A stretch of 6,035 nucleotides of DNA from Rubripirellula sp. Lineage in GTDB: Bacteria > Planctomycetota > Planctomycetia > Pirellulales > Pirellulaceae. The stretch is from NCBI GenBank assembly GCA_029287555.1, contig JARFQX010000879.1, positions 1 through 6,035 of the forward strand. The letters run 5' to 3'. The position numbers and the translations under genes were made by a program. Each line of letters opens with the position of its first letter. Position 1 is the first letter of the stretch. The notes under the pieces were generated by a model. That model was not told the DNA's origin and made no database searches. It was given only the letters and a program-made list of their open reading frames with translations. This document shows, piece by piece, positions 1 to 5,461 of the stretch.

Positions 1-1319
1 CTCGCGGCTACGATCCCGTTTACAGCCCGCACATCGGTCGGGTTGAGATGTACGAAACGAGTGGCCACTTTCCTTACTACCGAGACAGCCAGTTTGCGCC
101 TCTGTTTGGAAGCGAGGTGGGAGGTCTGCTTGATTCGTGGAGTCGCCGTCTCGAGGAAGGAACGATCGACACCGACGGCGAGGAGAAGCTGCTCGAAGCG
201 GTCAAGGTTTTCGGAGTCGAGCTGCCGAATTACAAGTTGGCTTCATCCGTCGAATCGCGGCGCGAGGTGCTTCACGACTGGCAGAAGGTGCATGAGCGAT
301 ACCTGCTCAAACCGATGAACTGTCCGCATCACTGTCATATCTTCAAGTCGCAGCCTCGCTCTTATCGGCAGTTGCCGCTACGGTTGTTCGAGTTCGGAAC
401 GGTCTATCGCCACGAACAAACCGGCGAACTCAACGGGATGCTGCGGGTTCGCGGTTTGACTCAGGATGACGCGCACATTTTCTGTACCGCCGACCAAGTC
501 GAAGAAGAGTTTCGCGCCACGATCGAGTTGACCAAGTTCGTGTTGAAATCGGTTGGCTTGGATGACTATCGCGTGCAGTTGTCGCTGCGGGATCCCAACA
601 GCGATAAATACGTGGGAAGCGAGGGGAATTGGACCCAGGCCGAAAGTGCGCTGCGTAGCGTGCTTGAGCATTCGGGATTGGAGTTCAACGAAGAACCGGG
701 CGAGGCGGCCTTTTACGGACCGAAGGCCGACTTCATGGTTCGTGACTGCATTGGCCGTTCGTGGCAGCTCGGGACGGTTCAACTCGATTACAACTTGCCC
801 GAACGATTCAAGTTGGAATACAACGGCAGCGACAACGTGGGCCATCGTCCCGTGATGATCCATCGCGCCCCGTTTGGTTCCCTCGAGCGATTCACGGGAA
901 TGTTGATCGAACACTTCGCCGCCGCATTCCCGCTCTGGTTGTCACCCGAGCAGGTCCGCGTACTGCCACTGAGTGACAAATCACTGGATTATGCGGTGCA
1001 GGTGGCCCGGCAACTCGATGACGCTGGGTTGAAGGTGACGGTCGACAGCAGCGGTGGCAAGGTCCAGGCAAAGATTCGCAACGCCCAGCTTGACCTCGTC
1101 AACTACATGGCCGTGGTCGGACCGAAGGAGGCCGAGGCGGGGCAATTGGCGCTGCGGGACCGGATCGACGGGGACTTGGGATCGATGCCCGTGGCCGAAG
1201 CGATCGCACGACTGCAGACAGAGATTGACGCGCGGCAGGTCCGGCAGGTCGTCCCAAGTGCGTTTGAAGGTGGCTCGGTGGCAGCAGTCGACTCCGATGC
1301 GGTGGACAACGAGTACTGA
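1..1319 (+). CDS. thrS: Threonyl-tRNA synthetase, 5'-truncated (catalytic core and anticodon-binding domain)
   Basis: Cytoplasmic class II aminoacyl-tRNA synthetase that charges tRNA-Thr. The frame is open from the left edge; the first whole codon is at base 3, and 438 residues are visible. The Met at base 48 is internal, because family sequence (RGYDPVYSPHIGRVE) runs in frame before it. The N-terminal TGS and editing domains, if present, lie outside the window. Motif 2 (RLFEFGTVYRHE) is followed by the family hallmark RVRGLTQDDAHIFC, and motif 3 is GSLERFTGMLIEHF. The three zinc ligands match E. coli C334, H385 and H511: Cys in KPMNCP (bases 321-323), His in DDAHIFC, and His in VMIHRAP. A C-terminal HGTP-type anticodon-binding domain starts near PLWLSPEQVRVLPL. 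Between YYRDSQF and KPMNCP there are about 71 residues, against about 11 in E. coli, so the core carries an insertion of roughly 60 residues. The TGA stop lies inside a 17-bp tandem duplication. Confidence 0.97.
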   Translation, partial: RGYDPVYSPHIGRVEMYETSGHFPYYRDSQFAPLFGSEVGGLLDSWSRRLEEGTIDTDGEEKLLEAVKVFGVELPNYKLASSVESRREVLHDWQKVHERYLLKPMNCPHHCHIFKSQPRSYRQLPLRLFEFGTVYRHEQTGELNGMLRVRGLTQDDAHIFCTADQVEEEFRATIELTKFVLKSVGLDDYRVQLSLRDPNSDKYVGSEGNWTQAESALRSVLEHSGLEFNEEPGEAAFYGPKADFMVRDCIGRSWQLGTVQLDYNLPERFKLEYNGSDNVGHRPVMIHRAPFGSLERFTGMLIEHFAAAFPLWLSPEQVRVLPLSDKSLDYAVQVARQLDDAGLKVTVDSSGGKVQAKIRNAQLDLVNYMAVVGPKEAEAGQLALRDRIDGDLGSMPVAEAIARLQTEIDARQVRQVVPSAFEGGSVAAVDSDAVDNEY

Positions 1320-1334
1320 TGGACAACGAGTACT
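1301..1334. repeat. 17-bp tandem duplication across the thrS stop codon
   Basis: Two adjacent 17-bp units (1301-1317 and 1318-1334) differ at one position and share TGGACAACGAGTACT. The first unit encodes the final Val-Asp-Asn-Glu-Tyr of ThrRS plus the T of the TGA stop. The second unit is followed by AG, so a single-copy ancestor would have read the same residues followed by TAG. The duplication therefore changed the stop codon without changing the protein. Confidence 0.9.
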
Positions 1335-1784
1335 AGTCCCTGGATCGGCGGGGCGAACCGATGGACGCCGGGGCATCGCGGCGCGGGTGGTCATGACGAA
1401 TCGGCCGATCCCAGCGATTGCAACGGTCCATCGTCCGGTGTGATTCGAGAACCCCCGCTGTTAGCGCGGCGAAGCAATCCGAACCGACCGCTTGGGTACT
1501 TATCCTGTCTGCTCAACGTTCTCCATGCGGGTCCCAGTCAGCCGGCAGGGGCGAGCAACCAGGGGATTTCGTGGGGAATCCGTTGGGTTTCTCCGTTTCC
1601 GCTAAGCTGCTCGTGTCCGCCAGGCTGCTCATGTCCGCCGCGCTCCCCGCGGTGCGGCAGGTCCCTCCACGCGTCGGACAATGGCTCAGGAAGGTAGCCA
1701 CTGGCGTAGGCCCGGTCTCGTTCGATCCGCGTGAATTCAAGTCGCCAAGCGACCTTTACCATCGTCTCGGAACTTGGAAACAAC
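1320..1784. other. 465-bp spacer between thrS and the cytochrome gene
   Basis: No convincing gene was found. Open frames here, including one at 1418-1924, run out of frame into the cytochrome gene and have no recognisable domain. The spacer holds the second copy of the 17-bp duplication (1320-1334), an ATCGG/CCGAT hairpin with a 9-nt loop (1344-1362), a 10-bp palindrome ATCGGCCGAT (1400-1409), an 18-bp tandem repeat (1598-1639), and a GC-rich hairpin CCGCG-CTCCC-CGCGG (1638-1652). No hairpin is followed by a T-tract, so none is a clear terminator. No good -35/-10 pair was found; the promoter of the downstream gene probably lies here but cannot be placed. Confidence 0.6.
1598..1639. repeat. 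18-bp tandem repeat, about 2.3 copies
   Basis: Unit 1 (1598-1615) is TCCGCTAAGCTGCTCGTG and unit 2 (1616-1633) is TCCGCCAGGCTGCTCATG; they match at 15 of 18 positions. A partial third unit, TCCGCC, occupies 1634-1639 and runs directly into the GC hairpin at 1638-1652. The repeat lies in the non-coding spacer, about 145 bp upstream of the cytochrome gene. Its function is unknown; replication slippage is the simplest origin. Confidence 0.75.
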
Positions 1785-3752
1785 ATGCGTCTGATCTTGT
1801 TGCTCGCCGCTCTGCTACTGCTCCCTACGGTTTCGAAGGCCGAGTTGTCGGTGCGGCAGGCTCGTATGGTCGAGGTGATCAATGCGACCGTGATGAAGGC
1901 GGGGATCAGTTACGCTGGGGGTGATTATCAGCAGGCGGGCAATCGGATCGTCGAGGCGATCAAGCAGTTGGACGCAGCGATGCAAAGCGATTCGCCGGAG
2001 CTCTACGACCGTCTGGTGCCGGCGATCAAGCGGATCCAGAAAGCTCACGCGATGCTCGAGTTCGAGGGGGTGTCGTTGCCGCCATTCCAGCCGCCCACCC
2101 GTCCACGATCGGACCAGCCCGGGTCGAGCGAGGGCAAGGGGACGCCGTCGGCAAAGCCAACACCTGAACCCAGTCCGCCCCAACGCGATCCAAATCCGCC
2201 GAAGCCTGAGCCAAGCCCCAAACCGGAACCGGTGCCACCTTCCTCCGTTTCGATGACCAGTTTTACGGGGGCTGTCGCGCCGATTCTCGTCAGTCGTTGC
2301 GGACGTTGTCATGTCGCCGATAACAAAGGTGGGTTTAGTGCGGCGAGCTACAGCGCGCTGATGAAGGGCCCTCCCGAAGGAGTTGTCGTATTTGCCGGTG
2401 ACACCGTCGCTAGTCGATTGATTGAGACAATTGAAACCGGCGACATGCCGCGTGGTGGAGGTCGTGTGACACCGCAGGAACTGCAAACTTTGAAGGCTTG
2501 GATCTTGGCAGGGGCCAAGTTCGATGGGACCGATCCCGACGCGCCGATCGGCGGTGCGGCGACACCGCCGCGAGTCAACATGAACGTTGAGGTCCGCCGC
2601 GCAACGGGTTCTGAGACCGTCAGTTTTGCGGCCGATGTTGCACCCCTGTTGGTCGAGAATTGCAACGGTTGCCATATCGAGGCGAGGCAGACACGTGGTG
2701 GACTAAGGATGGATACGTTTGCTCAACTTTTGCGCGGCGGTGATAGCGGTTCGATCGTCGTACCGGGAAAAGGGTCCGAAAGTCTGCTCGTTCAAAAGCT
2801 TCGCGGGATGGTGGGAAATCGGATGCCGGCCGGTAATCGTCCCGCGTTGTCGGAGGACGCGATTGCGTTGATTTCCACCTGGATCGACGAAGGCGCGACG
2901 CTGGATGGTGCCAGTGCGACGCAACCGCTCGGCGTGATGAGCCAGTTGGCTTGGGCGGCGGCGGCAACGCCCGAGCAGTTGAGTGAGCGGCGAGCAGACT
3001 TAGCTGCAAAGAATCTGCGGCTCGTCACCGCCTCCTCCGGTAAGATTGCGACGTATTCATCGGACCACTTTCTGGTCGCCGGACCGGTCTCCGGCCAAGC
3101 ATTGAAGTGGGTAGCCGAGCTTGCCGAAGACCAGATGAAGACGGTTCGTTCGGTGATTAAATCCAAGTCGGGCGAGAGCTTTTACAGAGGCAAGGCCACG
3201 ATTTTTGTGTTCCCCAAACGATACGACTACAGCGAGTTCGCCAAGATGGTGGAGGGTCGGTCCGTACCGACTGATTGGACGAGTCATTGGAAATACGACG
3301 GGATCGATGCCTACGTTTCGTTGGTCCGCGGTGATCGAGAGGAAGAGGACGTGGTGGAATTGCGATTGGCCGCACCGTTGGTCAGTTTGGCGGTGGCAAC
3401 CCGCGGCCGCGACGTTCCGCGTTGGTTTGCAGAAGGCACCGGCGTGGCAACCGCACACCGGTTGGCCGGCAGTCGGGATCGCGACGCGCGGAGAAAGCAG
3501 GGGGCAGAGATCGCGGCGGCGATTGCGAGCCTGGAAAACGCCAAACAGTTCTTGGAGGAAAAGCTCTCTCCGGAACAAACCGATCGAATCGGCGCAGCGC
3601 TGGCCGCGACCTTGCTCGATCGTCCGCTGCGACGAGGTTTCGATTCGATGGTCCGCTTGCTGGACGAGGGCCAGTCATTCGAGCGGGCGTTTCAACAAGC
3701 CTACCGGGCGACTCCACAGCAATTTGTCGAAGCCTGGATCAAGAGCCGCTAG
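1785..3752 (+). CDS. Exported two-domain Planctomycete-type cytochrome c protein with a degenerate peptidase-MA-like C-terminal domain
   Basis: The protein has 655 residues from the ATG at 1785. This start puts a classic signal peptide first: MRL, a Leu/Ala-rich core, then VSKA before Glu20, a type I cleavage site. An upstream in-frame ATG at 1731 would add 18 polar residues ahead of it. Residues 21-95 look helical; about 97-155 form a Pro/Lys/Glu-rich linker. Two cytochrome modules follow. The first has CGRCH at 172-176 with a likely distal Met in TGDMPRGGG (M221). The second has CNGCH at 293-297 with a likely distal Met in GNRMPAG (M347). Both resemble PSCyt1 domains, so two covalent hemes in the periplasm are expected. 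Residues about 410-655 resemble gluzincin peptidase MA-like domains: a YSSDHF opening, PRWFAEG at 545-551, and a C-terminal AYRATPQQFVEAW. The HExxH zinc motif expected before PRWFAEG is absent (LRLAAPLVSLAVA), suggesting a non-catalytic domain. The ribosome binding site is weak. Substrate and partner are unknown; electron transfer or redox sensing is only inferred. Confidence 0.9.
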   Translation: MRLILLLAALLLLPTVSKAELSVRQARMVEVINATVMKAGISYAGGDYQQAGNRIVEAIKQLDAAMQSDSPELYDRLVPAIKRIQKAHAMLEFEGVSLPPFQPPTRPRSDQPGSSEGKGTPSAKPTPEPSPPQRDPNPPKPEPSPKPEPVPPSSVSMTSFTGAVAPILVSRCGRCHVADNKGGFSAASYSALMKGPPEGVVVFAGDTVASRLIETIETGDMPRGGGRVTPQELQTLKAWILAGAKFDGTDPDAPIGGAATPPRVNMNVEVRRATGSETVSFAADVAPLLVENCNGCHIEARQTRGGLRMDTFAQLLRGGDSGSIVVPGKGSESLLVQKLRGMVGNRMPAGNRPALSEDAIALISTWIDEGATLDGASATQPLGVMSQLAWAAAATPEQLSERRADLAAKNLRLVTASSGKIATYSSDHFLVAGPVSGQALKWVAELAEDQMKTVRSVIKSKSGESFYRGKATIFVFPKRYDYSEFAKMVEGRSVPTDWTSHWKYDGIDAYVSLVRGDREEEDVVELRLAAPLVSLAVATRGRDVPRWFAEGTGVATAHRLAGSRDRDARRKQGAEIAAAIASLENAKQFLEEKLSPEQTDRIGAALAATLLDRPLRRGFDSMVRLLDEGQSFERAFQQAYRATPQQFVEAWIKSR

Positions 3753-3824
3753 ACGCTCGGTGGCATTCGAGCTATTCCTACCTGCTTGCGGGAAGCCGCC
3801 TCTCCAACCACGTCTTTCAATCCG

Positions 3825-3830
3825 CAGGAG
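3825..3830 (+). promoter_or_regulatory. Ribosome binding site of the methyltransferase gene
   Basis: CAGGAG lies 6 bases before the ATG at 3837. It is the best Shine-Dalgarno match in the window and decides this start over the upstream in-frame ATG at 3786, which has no comparable site. It lies in the 84-bp gap after the cytochrome gene. That gap contains no clear terminator, so co-transcription of the two genes is possible. Confidence 0.8.
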
Positions 3831-3836
3831 ACCCGG

Positions 3837-4811
3837 ATGTCGGCTCAGGATCGGACGCTCGAGCAGTACCATCAACTGATGCAGATCAATGCCGCGTCGC
3901 ACTTGGTCCGGGCGGCTCGGTCGCTTGGCATCCTCGCGGAGCTTCGCAAGGGGCAGCGGACGCTTGAGCAGTTGAGTGAATCGCTCCGTCTTTCCCGGGA
4001 ACCCGCTTCGGGTTTGCTCGATGCCCTGATCGCCATCGGAATCATTGAGAAGTACGGCGACGACTACGCGCTCTCGCAGGCGGCTCAGTTGCTATGCCAA
4101 TACGACGAGGATCTCGGTGACGCGCGTTGGCAGCGATTGCCCGATCTGGTTCGTGGTCAATCCGACCGGCAGCAGAATGACGAACAGCGGCACTTCGATT
4201 ACTTGGCCGCCACTCAGTGGATTCACACGCCGGCAGCGATGGAGGCAGCAGAGATCCTTGATATCGGTGGTCAGGGAGAGGTCGCCGGTCCCAAAATCCT
4301 GGATCTGGGCTGTGGCTCGGCGGTTTGGAGTTGTGCGATGGCCTATCGCGATCCCGAAGCAACGATTTCGGCGGTGGACAACCGCGAAGCCCTTGATGCG
4401 GCGGAAAGTACCGCCAACTCGATCGGGATTCTCGACCGCTTCGAGGCGAAGGTCAGCGATCCGCTTGAAGCCGAACTGCCCGCCGATCACTTCGATTGGG
4501 TCGTCTTGGCTCAACGTTTGAGTTGCCTGGGGCCGGACGTCGCCTCGCGCCTGGTGACCAAGGCGGCCTGGGCGGCAAAACCGGGCGGGAGAATCGTTGT
4601 GATCGACCTGTTTCGTGGGCCATCCAGGTTCAATCTTGCCGAATGCGTCCAGGTCCTGAATCTACAGCTCGAGACGCGCCAAGGAACCGTCCGCACGCTC
4701 GAGCAAATGGAGTCCGAACTGCGGGAGGCCGGATTGGACGACATTCAGTTCGTCTTCCTGAGCCGAAGCCGGGCCAACCTCGGCATGTCGGTCGCCACCA
4801 AGCCGCGATGA
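3837..4811 (+). CDS. SAM-dependent methyltransferase with N-terminal winged-helix dimerisation domain
   Basis: The protein has 324 residues and no signal peptide, so it is probably cytoplasmic. Residues about 10-85 form a winged-helix/dimerisation region like that of class II O-methyltransferases: helices around INAASHLVRAARSLGILAEL, then RTLEQLSESL, LLDALIAIGIIEK and a short wing (YGDDYALS). The Rossmann-type methyltransferase domain starts near 153, with motif I ILDLGCGSAVWS (D157-G160), an acidic residue after strand 2 (AVDN, D181), and the post-motif KPGGRIVVIDLF (248-259). The C-terminal part (LEQMESELREAGLDDIQFV) follows the usual family ending. The catalytic His typical of plant-type O-methyltransferases (LHDWxDE) is not seen at the equivalent place, which reads RLSCLGPD. 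The substrate therefore cannot be named, and the methyl acceptor or mechanism may differ. The start at 3837 is set by the CAGGAG site. Its 84-bp distance from the cytochrome gene allows, but does not prove, an operon. Confidence 0.9.
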   Translation: MSAQDRTLEQYHQLMQINAASHLVRAARSLGILAELRKGQRTLEQLSESLRLSREPASGLLDALIAIGIIEKYGDDYALSQAAQLLCQYDEDLGDARWQRLPDLVRGQSDRQQNDEQRHFDYLAATQWIHTPAAMEAAEILDIGGQGEVAGPKILDLGCGSAVWSCAMAYRDPEATISAVDNREALDAAESTANSIGILDRFEAKVSDPLEAELPADHFDWVVLAQRLSCLGPDVASRLVTKAAWAAKPGGRIVVIDLFRGPSRFNLAECVQVLNLQLETRQGTVRTLEQMESELREAGLDDIQFVFLSRSRANLGMSVATKPR

Positions 4812-4836
4812 GCACCGATCCGAAAAAAGTTTGGGT

Positions 4837-4850
4837 CCTCGCCGGCGAGG
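4837..4850. other. Perfect 14-bp palindrome downstream of the methyltransferase gene
   Basis: CCTCGCCGGCGAGG is a perfect palindrome, able to form a CCTCG/CGAGG stem with a CCGG loop; a further GG/CC pair is possible past a one-base bulge. It starts 26 bases after the methyltransferase stop and ends 36 bases before the proposed rpmF -35 box. No T-tract follows on the + strand, so it is not a classical terminator in that direction. On the - strand it would be followed by a run of T after a few bases, but no gene there needs it. It could be a weak terminator, an RNA processing site or a protein-binding site. Confidence 0.45.
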
Positions 4851-4886
4851 CCAGGAGGGATTTCGCTGCTTAATCGACGGGGTGTG

Positions 4887-4916
4887 TTGACGAAATTGGC
4901 TTTGGCTTCCTACCAT
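4887..4916 (+). promoter_or_regulatory. Putative sigma-70-type promoter of rpmF
   Basis: TTGACG (4887-4892) matches the -35 consensus at 5 of 6 positions. An 18-bp spacer separates it from TACCAT (4911-4916), which matches the -10 consensus at 4 of 6 positions. Transcription would start near 4923, giving a leader of about 40 bases before the rpmF ATG. The position fits a housekeeping gene needing its own strong promoter after an unrelated gene. Planctomycete promoter consensus is not well known to me, so this is a sequence match only. Confidence 0.45.
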
Positions 4917-4961
4917 ACGCGGCTTAGTTGCCCCCTTCGAATCAATCCGGATGTCACAGCG

Positions 4962-5144
4962 ATGGCTGTCCCAAAGCGAAAACACTCAAACAGCCGTACT
5001 GGCAAGCGACGCTCCCACGATCGCGTGAAGCGACGCCAAGTCGCTTACTGCCCCCAGTGCAGCAGTGCGGTCCCCACTCACACGATTTGCCCGAAGTGCG
5101 GTTATTATCAAGGCCGGACCGTCGTTGAGCACGACGAGGACTAG
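4962..5144 (+). CDS. rpmF: 50S ribosomal protein L32
   Basis: This 60-residue protein is a component of the large ribosomal subunit near the peptidyl transferase region. It starts with the family signature MAVPKRKHSNSRTGKRRSHD and is followed by a zinc ribbon with Cys30, Cys33, Cys43 and Cys46 (CPQC and CPKC), the zinc-binding (C+) form of L32. The acidic tail VVEHDED is within the family's normal variation. The ATG at 4962 gives the typical N-terminus and length. An in-frame GTG at 4884 would add 26 residues not expected in the family and would fall on top of the proposed promoter. No strong Shine-Dalgarno sequence is visible. It is followed, after a 317-bp gap, by fabD on the same strand, echoing the rpmF/fatty-acid synthesis neighbourhood of other bacteria. 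The four-Cys form may make expression or stability sensitive to zinc, but no Zur site was identified. Confidence 0.97.
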   Translation: MAVPKRKHSNSRTGKRRSHDRVKRRQVAYCPQCSSAVPTHTICPKCGYYQGRTVVEHDED

Positions 5145-5210
5145 GGCCGTTCTCGGTCGAGGCGGCAAAAAAACCGACACCCATAGCCGCCAGCGGCCCG
5201 AGCAGTTTTG

Positions 5211-5242
5211 GTGTCCTTGCCCTTTTTGTCGCGACACTTTTT
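5211..5242 (+). terminator. Weak candidate intrinsic terminator after rpmF
   Basis: GTGTC (5211-5215) can pair with GACAC (5233-5237), followed at once by TTTTT (5238-5242). The stem is only 5 bp and the loop is 17 nt, so the structure is marginal. Its place, 66 bases after the rpmF stop, is suitable for a terminator. If it works, fabD would need its own promoter. Confidence 0.2.
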
Positions 5243-5263
5243 CGTCTTCTCGGCCGCAAGCCC

Positions 5264-5301
5264 GGGGCGATCGAGGCGACTGGGGCGATCGAGGCGACTG
5301 G
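5264..5301. repeat. 18-bp perfect tandem repeat built of 9-bp subunits
   Basis: An 18-bp unit occurs twice in perfect tandem copy, plus two flanking bases. Each unit is made of two related 9-mers: GGCGATCGA (5266-5274, 5284-5292) and GGCGACTGG (5275-5283, 5293-5301), all starting GGCGA. CGATCG inside the first subunit is a 6-bp palindrome. It lies about 160 bp upstream of fabD. It could be two or four spaced binding sites or a simple slippage product; no known motif was recognised. Confidence 0.9.
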
Positions 5302-5461
5302 ATTTCTCCCTCTGAGAGGATGGTCCTCCAGGCTTCCGGGGCGACGGAGCATCCCAAGTGCGGCCCTACCTGGGAAGTTGCCGAATGAACAGTCATCGCG
5401 TGCGAGAGAGGGACGCACGGGACGAATTTTCGGACTACCCGAGTAGGTTGCACTCGTGACG

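Larger units (their letters stand above)
5145..5461. other. 317-bp spacer between rpmF and fabD
   Basis: No supported gene. Open frames on both strands overlap rpmF or fabD out of frame and show no domain. Contents: a 7-A run (5167-5173) between GC-rich blocks that could pair as GGCGGC (5161-5166) with GCCGCC (5186-5191), a weak terminator candidate (5211-5242), the tandem repeat at 5264-5301, and a small CTAC-CCGA-GTAG hairpin at 5435-5446 just upstream of fabD. No clear promoter for fabD was found. Confidence 0.6.

Noticed and set aside
1705..1730. GTTCGATCC resembling a tRNA T-loop
   Set aside because: The flanking bases do not form a 5-bp T-stem, and no acceptor or anticodon arm can be placed around it.
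1418..1924. 168-codon open frame in the thrS-cytochrome spacer
   Set aside because: It runs out of frame 140 bases into the cytochrome gene, has no recognisable domain or clear ribosome binding site, and includes the tandem repeat.
1815..2675. 286-codon open frame on the - strand
   Set aside because: It is antisense to the well-supported cytochrome gene, rich in Arg and His as expected of a shadow frame, with no domain.
4808..4873. 21-codon open frame whose ATG overlaps the methyltransferase stop (ATGA)
   Set aside because: The overlap looks like translational coupling, but there is no ribosome binding site or recognisable product, and the frame contains the 14-bp palindrome.
5228..5235. 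GTCGCGAC palindrome between T-runs
   Set aside because: Only 8 bp with no room for a loop; it cannot form a stable hairpin itself and is probably chance.
5065..5388. 107-codon + strand open frame after rpmF, encoding a GDRGDWGDRGDW stretch
   Set aside because: It begins inside rpmF in another frame; the repeated residues are just the tandem DNA repeat read in frame.
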